From: Paenibacillus woosongensis
GTDB taxonomy: Bacteria; Bacillota; Bacilli; Paenibacillales; Paenibacillaceae
Assembly: GCF_030122845.1 (NCBI RefSeq)
Contig: NZ_CP126084.1
Coordinates: 5,225,573-5,289,572, forward strand
Length of the DNA: 64,000 nucleotides
Direction: 5' to 3'
The notes under the pieces are model-generated. The model did not search any database, was not told the origin of the DNA, and saw only the letters and a program-made list of their open reading frames with translations. Shown here in pieces: positions 1-8,937 of the stretch. The stretch's first letter is position 1; each line of letters opens with the position of its first letter. The translations under genes and the position numbers were made by a program.

Positions 1-112
1 CCCACTCGATAAATTTCGTTTGATCCAAATCGACAATGTCCGGAGCCTCCTCGAACTCGTCCACGAACATATCGATCGCTAATTCCACATGATCTTTGCA
101 AACTACATACAT
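1..112 (-). CDS. CxxH/CxxC family small protein, N-terminal part (runs off the window)
   Basis: Only the first 37 codons are inside the window. The ATG at 112 follows an AAAGGATG ribosome binding site. The peptide begins MYVVCKDHVELAIDMF and carries Cys5-x-x-His8, the first half of the CxxH/CxxC signature of a roughly 60-residue Firmicute family; the second CxxC should lie past base 1. In Bacillus a member of this family (yyzF) sits beside the wal operon and its HtrA-like gene, which matches the position here. Its function is unknown; the paired Cys/His motifs suggest metal binding, which is inference. Confidence 0.75.
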   Translation of the reverse strand, partial: MYVVCKDHVELAIDMFVDEFEEAPDIVDLDQTKFIEW

Positions 113-245
113 AAAATGAAAGCATCCTTTCTCTAGCTCGTCTCACGATCCGCCATTCGGTTCCACGATAAACACAGTATACCCTTTTCAGTTCTACCAC
201 ACTCCAGGGCAAAAAGGAACCATTTTCCCCACAAATATCGCCTCT

Positions 246-2201
246 CTAACCGTCCACTTCCGCAGCATCCTCCGGCACGACCGCTTCATACAGCCGACTC
301 TCCAGCTCCTCCGCATAACGAGCCTGCTCGTCCGTGCTCCAGCCCAGATAGGAAGCCATATATGCGGCGGCGGGTCCCTTCCATTTCCTTACCCAGTCGA
401 TATCGAACAGAAGCGCCCCCGTCCTGCGGACGAAAAAGTCCTCCAGTGTCACCGCCATCTCATGCTCCATCGCATACCTCAGCGGCACACTGACTTCCAA
501 GGGAAGCTTACCCTCATCGGACACGCCTAGCGCAGCGGGCTGTTCAACCTCAGTGCTATCATCCGCTTTACTGATCTCCGCCGGTTCGGGCATTTCTGCA
601 GTGTCTGCCACTCCAGCGCCACCCAATGCTCGTAGTTCTCCCGCTGCCCTAGCAGCCTTAACCTCCACAGCCGGCTCATTCCCCATCTCCCGCACCAGCT
701 CAAACAACCGATCCACGTTGGACCCATAGCAGGCCGCCCACTTGGTCACCAATTCCCGAGGCAAGCCGAGGCCGGTCCCTTCCAAAGTCTTATTCGTTAC
801 ATAGTCTTGAAAAGAGGCCGCTCCCCCCACATGGCCGCCTGAAATCGGCAGCTCCTTCGTCCGGCACGGCGGATATTTCCCACCGGCACCCACAACAGGT
901 ACAGCCACGCCGCCTGTTTCAACTCCGCTGCCCGAAGCGCCTTTACGGAAACCTCCCGTTTCTTCAGCACGCCCATTTCTATCCCTGTCCGTCCCGCTGC
1001 CGTGGCCAGCCTTCTCCTTCAACTGAGCCGCAACCCGATCCACCACCATCTCCGCCATCTTCCGATAGCCCGTCAGCTTCCCGCCGGCAATGGTGATCAG
1101 GCCGGACTCGGACTGCCAGATCTCATCCCTGCGGGAAATCTCCGAAGGGCCCTTCCCTTCCTCGTAAATCAGGGGACGAATGCCGGCCCAACTGGACTCG
1201 ATATCCTCCGTCGTAATCCGCAGCTCAGGGAACATGCCGTTCACCGCATCGAGAACATACTGCCGATCCCGCTCCGTCATGCGGGGATGCACCATATCCC
1301 CGGTGTACTCCGTATCCGTCGTGCCCACATAGGTCTTGCCGTCCCGGGGGATGGCGAACAGCATGCGACCGTCCGGCGTATCAAAATACACCGCCTGCCG
1401 CAAAGGAAACCGGCTCTGATCCACCACAAGATGGATCCCCTTCGTCAGCAACAGCCGCTTGCCCTGCTGCGACCCATCGAGCTGCCGCAGCGTATCAACC
1501 CAAGGGCCGGCGGCATTGACGATGCACCGGGCCTTTACAGCATACTGCCTGCCGCTAAGAACATCGACGATTTCTGCCCCTGTAATCTGTCCAGCCTCAT
1601 AATCGAACCGCTCCAGCCGGGCATAATTCACCGCAAGCGCCCCGTGCGCCGCTGCCTCCTTGATCACCTCCAGCGTAAGCCGGGCATCGTCCGTGCGGTA
1701 TTCCACATAGTATCCGCCGCCCTGCAGCCCTTCGCGGCGCAGCAGCGGCTCCTTTGCCAGCGTCTGTGCCGCGCTCAGCATCCGGCGCCGTTCCTCCCGC
1801 TTCACGCCGGCCAGAAAGTCATAGGCTCTGAGTCCAAGCGAAGTGCTGAACCTGCCGAAGGTGCCCTCCTTATATATCGGCAGCAGCATCCACTCCGGCG
1901 TCGTCACATGCGGCCCGTTCTCATATACAATCGCCCGCTCCTTGCCCACCTCGGCCACGACGCCGATATCGAGCTGCTTCAAATAACGCAGCCCGCCATG
2001 GACAAGCTTCGTTGAACGGCTGGACGTGCCTGCCGCATAATCCTGCATATCAACAAGCCCGACTCTCATTCCGCGGGCAGCCGCATCCAGAGCAATGCCA
2101 GAGCCTGTAATTCCGCCGCCAATAATTAACAAATCAAGCGGAGCCTGTTCCATTTCTTGAAGTAAATGCATTCTCATCCTGCTTGCAAACGGAGCTGTCA
2201 T
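246..2201 (-). CDS. glpD: Aerobic glycerol-3-phosphate dehydrogenase, with two extra segments
   Basis: FAD-dependent, membrane-associated enzyme that oxidises glycerol-3-phosphate to dihydroxyacetone phosphate and passes electrons to quinone. Residues 24-34 hold the dinucleotide-binding fold (IIGGGITGSGI), followed by the GlpD motif TSSRSTKLVHGGLRYL near 60-75 and the late GIRPL and TIAGGKLTGYR motifs near 345 and 372-382. The protein has 651 residues; the family usually has about 550. The excess lies in two Gly/Glu/Ala-rich low-complexity stretches, about 398-445 and 512-570, inside the C-terminal region. It stands between the HtrA gene and the CxxH/CxxC gene. The start at 2201 has a GAGGAGG site. 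The reading frame is intact, so it is probably active. Confidence 0.92.
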   Translation of the reverse strand: MTAPFASRMRMHLLQEMEQAPLDLLIIGGGITGSGIALDAAARGMRVGLVDMQDYAAGTSSRSTKLVHGGLRYLKQLDIGVVAEVGKERAIVYENGPHVTTPEWMLLPIYKEGTFGRFSTSLGLRAYDFLAGVKREERRRMLSAAQTLAKEPLLRREGLQGGGYYVEYRTDDARLTLEVIKEAAAHGALAVNYARLERFDYEAGQITGAEIVDVLSGRQYAVKARCIVNAAGPWVDTLRQLDGSQQGKRLLLTKGIHLVVDQSRFPLRQAVYFDTPDGRMLFAIPRDGKTYVGTTDTEYTGDMVHPRMTERDRQYVLDAVNGMFPELRITTEDIESSWAGIRPLIYEEGKGPSEISRRDEIWQSESGLITIAGGKLTGYRKMAEMVVDRVAAQLKEKAGHGSGTDRDRNGRAEETGGFRKGASGSGVETGGVAVPVVGAGGKYPPCRTKELPISGGHVGGAASFQDYVTNKTLEGTGLGLPRELVTKWAACYGSNVDRLFELVREMGNEPAVEVKAARAAGELRALGGAGVADTAEMPEPAEISKADDSTEVEQPAALGVSDEGKLPLEVSVPLRYAMEHEMAVTLEDFFVRRTGALLFDIDWVRKWKGPAAAYMASYLGWSTDEQARYAEELESRLYEAVVPEDAAEVDG

Positions 2202-2229
2202 CTTCGTCTACCTCCTCTTATTGCAAGAA

Positions 2230-2286
2230 AGGGAGCACAATTACCCTTCACCGTTTCCCTTCGGCTGCCTTGTAATGTGCTCCCCT
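2230..2286 (-). terminator. Long hairpin between the HtrA gene and glpD
   Basis: On the minus strand GGGAGCACATTAC pairs with GTAATTGTGCTCCC and is followed by TTTCTTGC. It can end transcription of the wal-htrA operon. It lies 20-25 bases before the glpD ribosome binding site. In Bacillus subtilis the glpD leader has a terminator that the antiterminator GlpP overcomes, so a similar leader role is possible but is inference. Confidence 0.6.
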
Positions 2287-2364
2287 GCGTATTGACTTCA
2301 TTTGCTTCAATTCAGACTATAATCCCCATAGATTCCTAATGGCCTTCCGGCGGTCCTAGCAACC

Positions 2365-3672
2365 CTAATGATCAAGCTCAAACTCGCCGAAGCCAGAGTC
2401 CCCGGCATCATGCTCCTCACCAGGCATATCGTACGTATCTTCCTCCAGCTCTGCATCTTCAGGCTTATCCGCCAGCTTGACCTTGACACGCTGCAGCTCG
2501 CCTTCCCGATAAAAGCTGACCTCCATATCTTCGCCGATCTTCTTGTGTCCGTACAAATACTTGCGCAGATCAAGGGTCGATTGGATCGGCTGCTTGTCGA
2601 GCTTAACGATGACGTCATTGAGCTTCAGCCCTGCCGATTTTGCCGGGCCGTGTGCTTCCAGCACGATAACGCCATCCTTCACCTCCTCCGGCAGCATCAA
2701 TTCCCGATGATCCTCGTCGCTAAATATGGAGAACGGATTGTTTAAATCAAGAGTATATACGCCCAAGTACGGACGAGCCACCCTTCCGTGCTCCATCAAA
2801 TCGTCAACCGTCTTCATGACCTCGCTGACCGGAATGGCGAATCCCAGGCCTTCCACGCCCATATCCGCAATTTTCATCGTATTGATGCCGATCAGCTCGC
2901 CGTTCAGATTGACCAGCGCTCCGCCGCTATTGCCGTCGTTGATCGCCGCGTCGGTCTGAATAACTTCCTGCTCCCAGTCATAATTGCCGTCCTGGTTGAT
3001 CGATACCGGGATTACCCGGCTCGTATAGCTGACGATGCCCGAGGTCAGCGTACCCCCAAGCCCCAGCGGATTGCCTACGGCAAGTACGGTCTCTCCCGGA
3101 CGCAGGTTCGTGGAATCCCCAAGCGATATCACGGAGGTAATCCCCCTGTCATCCACTTCCAGAACCGCGATGTCGCTGATGACGTCCTGACCTACCACCG
3201 AGGCTTCCTTCGAATCCCCGCTGCTCGTCAAGATTTCCAAATCACTGGCTCCTTGAATGACATGCGCATTCGTAATGATGAAGGCCTTGCCTTTCTCTTT
3301 CTTAAAAATAACACCAGATCCAAGCGCCGCCTGCTCTGGATCTCCGCCTGACAGCTCGTTATGGTTCAGAATGCTAACGACCGTGGGCCCGACCTTTGCC
3401 GCCGCCGTGCTGATCCGGCTGAACGGGTCAAGATCTCCGCCAAACACGGTACCCCCTGCAGCAAATCTGGCCTTGGAAGAGGGAAGCCCCGTAATGAAAC
3501 TGAAGAGCAGCACTGCAACAATCGCGCTCAGCACGGAAGAAACGATCGACACCTGCAGGGTGGACCACCCCGAGCCGCGTTTCCTTCTGTTCCACCCGCG
3601 CCGGCTCTCCGCTCTCCGATCATGCCGCCGCGATATTTTCGTGGAATAAAAATCGTCATCAAACAATCCCAT
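2365..3672 (-). CDS. htrC: HtrA-like membrane-anchored serine protease with PDZ domain
   Basis: S1C-family quality-control protease acting outside the membrane. A charged cytoplasmic tail (1-38) leads to one transmembrane segment (about 39-62), a trypsin-like domain (85-285) and a PDZ domain (about 300-400); the tail is acidic. The catalytic triad is visible: His137 in TNAHVI, Asp167 in SDIAVL and Ser249 in GNSGGAL. It follows walJ as in the Bacillus wal (yyc) operon, where the equivalent gene is htrC (yycK). The start has a GGAGGGAGAG site. It is probably part of the WalRK-linked envelope stress group, although 330 bases separate it from walJ, so it may have its own promoter. Confidence 0.88.
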   Translation of the reverse strand: MGLFDDDFYSTKISRRHDRRAESRRGWNRRKRGSGWSTLQVSIVSSVLSAIVAVLLFSFITGLPSSKARFAAGGTVFGGDLDPFSRISTAAAKVGPTVVSILNHNELSGGDPEQAALGSGVIFKKEKGKAFIITNAHVIQGASDLEILTSSGDSKEASVVGQDVISDIAVLEVDDRGITSVISLGDSTNLRPGETVLAVGNPLGLGGTLTSGIVSYTSRVIPVSINQDGNYDWEQEVIQTDAAINDGNSGGALVNLNGELIGINTMKIADMGVEGLGFAIPVSEVMKTVDDLMEHGRVARPYLGVYTLDLNNPFSIFSDEDHRELMLPEEVKDGVIVLEAHGPAKSAGLKLNDVIVKLDKQPIQSTLDLRKYLYGHKKIGEDMEVSFYREGELQRVKVKLADKPEDAELEEDTYDMPGEEHDAGDSGFGEFELDH

Positions 3673-4002
3673 CCGAACTCTCTCCCTCCGTGACTTGCTC
3701 CTAGGCTACTCGCTTCCGACTCGTCTCATGCTTGCAATTAAAGCGAAGCTCTTACTTCACCTTATTCCCGGTAGGCAAAGCCATATGTCCGTACAAACCC
3801 CTTACTTCTTAACGAGATGGTTCAGTATGAAGTTGCTGGCTTCCTGTAATTTTTTATTTTTCAAAGTGTTAGGAATGTTTCTGCTCATACAAGACTAAAC
3901 TAATGTTAAAGCGATAGATTCATAGATTCATTTTACCATATACGAAGCGTTCCTGAAGGTTTTTCCATTGAGGGAAATACCGGGAATTTCAACTTAAGGA
4001 GG
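3673..4002. other. Intergenic region between the HtrA gene and a small plus-strand gene
   Basis: No convincing gene. It should hold the promoter of the HtrA gene: reading the minus strand, TATATGGTAAAAT near 3935-3950 looks like an extended -10 element. A 67-codon plus-strand frame at 3695-3898 lacks a ribosome binding site and was not accepted. The last 10 bases hold the AAGGAGG site of the following small gene. Confidence 0.4.
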
Positions 4003-4008
4003 ATGATT

Positions 4009-4212
4009 ATGGATTATTTCTCCCCGATGGACGAGGTGAATATCCTGGCCAAGCTGGCCGATCTTAAGGAGGAGCACTATCATCAGCTGCTAACGCTAAG
4101 CGCTATGATGGAGCTGCTCATTGAGAAGGGCGTTCTCAGCAGCGAAGAGATTGCTCAGAAGTCCACTGAACTGGACAGCTCTAAGGCTCGCCCACCCTAT
4201 CCCACGGCGTAG
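4009..4212 (+). CDS. Small conserved-looking hypothetical protein, convergent with walJ
   Basis: A 67-residue protein beginning MDYFSPMDEVNILAKL. A strong AAGGAGG site at 3996-4002 is six bases before the ATG at 4009; the ATG at 4003 touches the site and is less likely. The product is helical and acidic (LKEEHYHQLLTLSAMMELL) with no signal or membrane segment. Its last 32 bases overlap the 3' end of walJ on the other strand. The ending (KARPPYPTA) lies in the overlap and may be poorly conserved. I do not recognise the family. Confidence 0.6.
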   Translation: MDYFSPMDEVNILAKLADLKEEHYHQLLTLSAMMELLIEKGVLSSEEIAQKSTELDSSKARPPYPTA

Positions 4213-4996
4213 GACGATCCGCATAGGTGTCGCACAGGCGGAACTCGCTGTCCTTATAGAAGCAGCCGCGGTCCTCCATAGCGCTCCGAACCGACATTTT
4301 GGCCAGATCCAGCATGTTATGCTCCTTGCTGAGATGGGCCAGATAGGTGCGCTTCATACGGCCGTTAAGCAGATCGCTGAGCACCTCGCCCGAGGCTTCA
4401 TTCGATAAATGCCCCATATCGCCAAGAATGCGCCGCTTAATATTCCAGGGGTAACGCCCCATCCGCAGCATTTCGATATCGTGATTGGCCTCCAGCACAA
4501 GCACGTCCGAATCGGCGATCGCTTGCTTCACTTTATCGCTTGCGTAGCCCAGATCCGTGCAAACGCTCAGCTTCTCCCGGCCATCGCTGAAGGTATAACC
4601 GACAGGCTCGGCCGCGTCATGCGAAATGCCGAACGACTCCACCCGCATTGACCCGAAATCGCGCGCCTCCCCGGTACCCAGAAGGCAGCGGTTCTCCTCG
4701 GGAATGCTGCCGATCGACTTCTCCATCGCCTGCCATGTCTTCTCATTGGCATAAATGGGCAAGTTATATTTTCTTGCTACGGCCCCAAGCCCTTTAATAT
4801 GGTCGGAATGCTCATGCGTCACCAGAATGCCCGTCAAATTCTCTCCGGTCAATCCGCGCTCCAGCAGCAGTTCATCTATACGGCGGGCACTGAACCCCGC
4901 ATCGATCATCAGTGTAATCTCTCCGTCCGTCACTACCGTAGCATTCCCGGTAGATCCGCTCGACAGTATCGTAAATCGTAAACCCATGTTCCCCAT
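4181..4996 (-). CDS. walJ: Metallo-beta-lactamase fold hydrolase of the wal operon
   Basis: YycJ/WalJ family. The metal-binding motif HEHSDH (in VTHEHSDHIKGL, about residues 60-72) is present, with further ligands in GISHDA and near the end LAHLSKEHN. WalJ homologues are metal-dependent nucleases or phosphodiesterases linked to coordination of cell division and replication in Firmicutes. The first ATG at 4996 overlaps the yycI stop codon by one base (TAATG); an ATG at 4987 (MGLRFTILSSGSTGN) fits family N-termini better and may be the real start. Last gene of the contiguous walRK-yycHI-walJ set. Confidence 0.9.
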   Translation of the reverse strand: MGNMGLRFTILSSGSTGNATVVTDGEITLMIDAGFSARRIDELLLERGLTGENLTGILVTHEHSDHIKGLGAVARKYNLPIYANEKTWQAMEKSIGSIPEENRCLLGTGEARDFGSMRVESFGISHDAAEPVGYTFSDGREKLSVCTDLGYASDKVKQAIADSDVLVLEANHDIEMLRMGRYPWNIKRRILGDMGHLSNEASGEVLSDLLNGRMKRTYLAHLSKEHNMLDLAKMSVRSAMEDRGCFYKDSEFRLCDTYADRPTPWDRVGEP

Positions 4997-5745
4997 TACT
5001 CCTTCGATTCCTTCGTGTTAGGACTGATGACGTCCCCGCTAATGCCTTGCACGTAATACTCTTCTCCGCTCTCCAGCAAGAAGCGCCATGCCGGCGATGC
5101 CGGCAGGTCGGCGTCCGAATCGAACACCTGGCCATAATATCCGAGCTCAATGCTCGTTACTACCGAGCCCTCCGGCAGGAAATTCTCAATAAGATTGCCC
5201 AGAGCCTTGGAAGCGGACAGCACCTGCTGCTCCTTCTCATCGGCCGATTCGTTAATTTCAATAATGTCCTGACGATAAGACACGATCTTCTGATTGGCGT
5301 AATGCAGCTCTAAATTGATTTTGAAGAGCGGCCACTTCCCGTCCACAAGCGGATGGAGAACGAATACATTTTCGTTTCCCGCCCATTCGTCATAACGGTA
5401 ATTTCCGATGTCGGGAAGGCTCTGCTTCAGCGCATTGGCCAGCTCCTTCGGCGTAAAAATCAGCTTGCTGTCCACAGGAACCGGCAGATCGGTTACTTTA
5501 TGGCTCTGCTGCCCATCTACAAAGCGGTAGGATATCTTGCGCAGCTGTGGCGAATCGCTCGGAATTTGCGCCAGCACCTTGATTCGCTTGCTCTCCATCA
5601 CCTTCTGCGTGCTGCTCTCCAGGGAAGTAAGGTCCGGATTGGAGTCGGCCTGCTCCCTCAGGTCATTCCAGAGCTGGTAGCCAAGCACTAAATTCAGCAG
5701 CAAGAAGGCGTAAATAAGCACATTTTTAGCTCTGCCCCAATCCAT
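4996..5745 (-). CDS. yycI: Regulator of WalK, YycI family
   Basis: Membrane-anchored protein that with YycH restrains the WalK kinase. The start is ATG 5745 (MDWGRAKNVLIYAFLLLN), nine bases after GGGAGG; the in-frame TTG nine bases upstream is less likely. Residues 8-24 form the single membrane anchor; the rest is an extracellular domain of the YycI/YycH-like fold with no catalytic motif. It lies between yycH and walJ in the standard order. Confidence 0.9.
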   Translation of the reverse strand: MDWGRAKNVLIYAFLLLNLVLGYQLWNDLREQADSNPDLTSLESSTQKVMESKRIKVLAQIPSDSPQLRKISYRFVDGQQSHKVTDLPVPVDSKLIFTPKELANALKQSLPDIGNYRYDEWAGNENVFVLHPLVDGKWPLFKINLELHYANQKIVSYRQDIIEINESADEKEQQVLSASKALGNLIENFLPEGSVVTSIELGYYGQVFDSDADLPASPAWRFLLESGEEYYVQGISGDVISPNTKESKE

Positions 5746-5835
5746 GTTCCGCAACCTCCCTTAATAAATAAACGGCGCTTGTTCTTTCCTGCTGCACATG
5801 AAGTGACGCAGCTTGCCTTGCCCTTCGCCTGTACC

Positions 5836-7116
5836 CTAATTCAGCTCATGTACAGCGCCGCTGCTCAGCTCGACGATCCAGGTCGGCTTCAGCAGCAGCC
5901 CCTCCTGGCTCAGCGAAGGCAAATACGCCGGGTACAGGTTGATGACGTCAGACAGCTTCTCGATCTTGTCCCTCAGCTCCTGGCCGCCGGACAGCTGAAC
6001 GACCTGCTTGTCCCAATCTCCCGCTTTGACATATAGCAAGGAACGTTCATATCCTGTAATCGTGCCTTGCCGCAGGGCCAGCGAAATGGTTCCGAAACGG
6101 AACGACCGGAAATCCATGATCGGAAAAGCCCCAAACTGCCCATTCCCGAAATACTGGCGGAATACCACCCCGTCCATCTCATCCGAACCGTCCATTTGCT
6201 CCAAGCGGTAGCTGCCGTTCCAGCCGCCATGCTGGTTCACGAAGTCGATCGAGGATAACGCATTGCTTGCCGGACTGTTCTCGCCTGCAGACGGCGCCGC
6301 CGGATCGGTATAGTTAATCCAGTTCCCATCCTGCCTTACCTGCAGGCTCCGCTTACTGTCCGTATAAATTTCTGAACCGTCCTTCTCGCGTATGATTCTC
6401 GTAATACTCGGGTCAAAGAACAGGCTGCCCTGAATCTGCTCGGTCGAGAACACGCCTACCTTCAGCAGGGTCTCTACCATATCAATGGGCTTCTCCGGAA
6501 TATAATAGCCATCCTTCAGCGTGTACGGGATCCAGTCCTTGCCGAAATCGACCTGCTGCCTCACGTCCTGCACCGTCAAATCGGCCTTCGTTGCCTCATA
6601 CACGACATCCCCGTGCGAGCTGAAGAAGAAGACGCGCGCCCGTTCCTCATTTTCCCCGGTATAGATCAATATCCGGTGGATACTCTCTTCCTCAAACAGC
6701 GGATCAGCGGATATTTGCATCACCTTTCGCAGAAGCGATACGGGCACGCCGCTGCCGAACTGAAGCTCTACGCCCGGATATTTGCTGCGGATTTCAGTCC
6801 AGTTCATATTGTCTACGGCGTTGCGCTGAAATCCTTCGAACATCCGCCCTTTCAGGCGGGAATATATCAAATCGTAGAACATCGAATCCGGGTAAAACAC
6901 CGTGTGCTGGTTCTCCCCCATGTGAACGGATATTTGCGCCGGAAATATGAGCTCCTCAGCCCGCATCTCTGCCCCCATATTCTCCGTCTTGATATAATCA
7001 TTCTCCGTCTTGACCACTGGATCGCTGCCCGGGAGCCGGTAAATCAGAAAATAACTCTGCACCAGACTGCAGACTACAAGCAAAGTAAGCAGGAAAGATT
7101 TCACCGTTTCCTTCAC
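5836..7116 (-). CDS. yycH: Regulator of WalK, YycH family
   Basis: A 426-residue protein with an N-terminal membrane anchor (about 6-27, SFLLTLLVVCSLVQSYFLIY) and a large extracellular part. Known partner of YycI in negative control of WalK through the membrane segments. The GTG start overlaps the walK stop codon (GTGA), so translation is coupled. GGAGG lies 9-10 bases upstream. Confidence 0.9.
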   Translation of the reverse strand: MKETVKSFLLTLLVVCSLVQSYFLIYRLPGSDPVVKTENDYIKTENMGAEMRAEELIFPAQISVHMGENQHTVFYPDSMFYDLIYSRLKGRMFEGFQRNAVDNMNWTEIRSKYPGVELQFGSGVPVSLLRKVMQISADPLFEEESIHRILIYTGENEERARVFFFSSHGDVVYEATKADLTVQDVRQQVDFGKDWIPYTLKDGYYIPEKPIDMVETLLKVGVFSTEQIQGSLFFDPSITRIIREKDGSEIYTDSKRSLQVRQDGNWINYTDPAAPSAGENSPASNALSSIDFVNQHGGWNGSYRLEQMDGSDEMDGVVFRQYFGNGQFGAFPIMDFRSFRFGTISLALRQGTITGYERSLLYVKAGDWDKQVVQLSGGQELRDKIEKLSDVINLYPAYLPSLSQEGLLLKPTWIVELSSGAVHELN

Positions 7117-8936
7117 CGTCCCTCGCCTCCTTGCTCCTGTGTAGGCAGTGTAAAGGTTACTTTGGTGCCTTCCCCCAGCTCGGATTCCAAATTAATCGTA
7201 CCGCCATGGGCCTTCACAATTTCCCGGGCAATGGACAGGCCAAGGCCGGTTCCACCCATATTGCGGGCTCTAGCCTTGTCCACTCGGTAGAACCTCTCAA
7301 AAATACGCTCTAAATCGCGCTTCGGAATACCGATTCCGTTGTCCTGGATCGATATGGCAATCATGCCGTCATCCACCCGGCGCGCCTCAAAAGCAATCTT
7401 TCCGCCTTCTGGCGTATATTTCATCGCATTGGATATTAAATTGTCCAGCACTTGATCGATTTGATCCCGGTCCATCCAGGCGGTATCGACACCTTCCTCA
7501 ATAAAGATTTCCGGATGAACTTCCTTCTCCTGCATTTGGAAGGAGAATCGATCCACGACCTCTTCCAGCATTTCCAGAACACCAATCGACTGCTTGCGCA
7601 GCAGAGCTTCTTTCGAATCGAGACGGGATAAATGAAGCAGATCCGTAACAAGCCGGATCATTCGGTCCGTCTGATTCTGAATGACGGAAGCAAACCGCGG
7701 ACCAAGCTCCGGGTCCTGCAGCGCGCCGTCCTCCAGCGCCTCGGTATAGCTCTTGATCGTCGTTAGCGGCGTCCGCAATTCGTGGGAGACGTTAGCGACG
7801 AACTCCCTTCGGGACGCCTCCAGCTTCTCCTGCTCCGTCACGTCCTGCAGTACGGCAATCGTCCCGCTGATGCCGAATTCCCGCCGGTGAATCGGCGTAA
7901 ACGTTACGCGGATGAGAAACATGTCCCCTTCCGGAGAATCGATCTCCAGAATAGCCGAGTGCATCGTTCCCCGCTCCAGTACGGCCCGTTCCTCCAGCGG
8001 CAAATGCAGCAGCGTCATAATATCCTTGCCGCTGACTGCCTCCTCTTGAACCCGCAGCATCTCGCTGGCTCTCCGGTTCATCAGAATGACCTGATATTTC
8101 TCATCCGCGGCGATAACGCCGTCGCTCATATTGGTAAGAATAGAGGCCAGCTTCTCCTTCTCTTCCTCATTCTGTGCCAGCGCATCCTGCAGCCGGCTTG
8201 TCATATAGTTGAACGCCTTGCTCAACTGGCCGATCTCATCGTTGCCGAGCACCGGCATTTTCTGATGGAACCGTCCTTCCGCCACCGCCGTCGCCCGCCG
8301 GGTCAGCTCCTTGATCGGCGATGTGATCGTATGTGCGAGGATAACGCCCAATACAGCGGTCAAAGCAAGGGCCAGCAATAAGCCGGAAATGAATATGCTA
8401 TTGATCCGCTCCATCGTATCGTAGAGCTCGGTCATCGATGCCGCGATATAAATGGCGCCAACCGTCTTTCCGTCTCTTACGACCGGCTTGGCTACCACCT
8501 TCTTGCGAACGTTATCTTCATCGATCATATACTCTTCATTGTCGCGTATGCCCTGCAATGCCCGGCTGACTACCGTTTGCGTATTCTTCGTGCCGACGTA
8601 ATCGGCATGCGATGGCTTGGAGGTCGTCAGAACCCGGCCGCTCGCATCCAGCACCTGAATCTCAGCGCCGTTAATATTGAATAAATTGTTGACGAGGACA
8701 CTTAAATTGTCTAGCGATGCATCTGCCGATTCTCCGGTAACCCCCAAGTTTTGCGCAGCCAGCACCGATAGCAATGCCGCCCGCTCTTGAAGCTCCTTCG
8801 TAAAGTTGCTGGTCAGCGAGGTTTTCATGGCGCTCACGAAATAGACCCCGATCAACTGCATCGCGATCAGGATCAGGAGCACATAAATCATGATCAGCTT
8901 AGCCTGGATCGTACGGAAGAAGGAGGGCAGATTCAT
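7113..8936 (-). CDS. walK: Sensor histidine kinase WalK
   Basis: Essential cell-wall homeostasis kinase. Domain order: transmembrane segment near residues 12-33, an extracellular sensor loop, a second segment near 180-205, HAMP, a PAS domain (about 260-365), HisKA with the phospho-acceptor in VANVSHELRTPLTT (residue 385 from the start used here) and HATPase with the DNLISNAMKYTP, DNGIGIP and GGTGLGLS boxes. ATG 8936 has GGCGGGTGG eight bases ahead and follows the walR stop by one base; a GTG at 8948 is in frame but sits on the ribosome binding site. 607 residues, normal for the family. Confidence 0.95.
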   Translation of the reverse strand: MNLPSFFRTIQAKLIMIYVLLILIAMQLIGVYFVSAMKTSLTSNFTKELQERAALLSVLAAQNLGVTGESADASLDNLSVLVNNLFNINGAEIQVLDASGRVLTTSKPSHADYVGTKNTQTVVSRALQGIRDNEEYMIDEDNVRKKVVAKPVVRDGKTVGAIYIAASMTELYDTMERINSIFISGLLLALALTAVLGVILAHTITSPIKELTRRATAVAEGRFHQKMPVLGNDEIGQLSKAFNYMTSRLQDALAQNEEEKEKLASILTNMSDGVIAADEKYQVILMNRRASEMLRVQEEAVSGKDIMTLLHLPLEERAVLERGTMHSAILEIDSPEGDMFLIRVTFTPIHRREFGISGTIAVLQDVTEQEKLEASRREFVANVSHELRTPLTTIKSYTEALEDGALQDPELGPRFASVIQNQTDRMIRLVTDLLHLSRLDSKEALLRKQSIGVLEMLEEVVDRFSFQMQEKEVHPEIFIEEGVDTAWMDRDQIDQVLDNLISNAMKYTPEGGKIAFEARRVDDGMIAISIQDNGIGIPKRDLERIFERFYRVDKARARNMGGTGLGLSIAREIVKAHGGTINLESELGEGTKVTFTLPTQEQGGEGR

Positions 8937-8937
8937 C

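Noticed and set aside
1002..2015. Long plus-strand frame inside glpD (337 codons)
   Set aside because: It lies wholly opposite glpD, is rich in His/Arg/Pro as expected from the complement of a GC-rich gene, and has no ribosome binding site.
3695..3898. Plus-strand 67-codon frame upstream of the small gene
   Set aside because: No ribosome binding site, no recognisable composition, and it covers the expected HtrA promoter.
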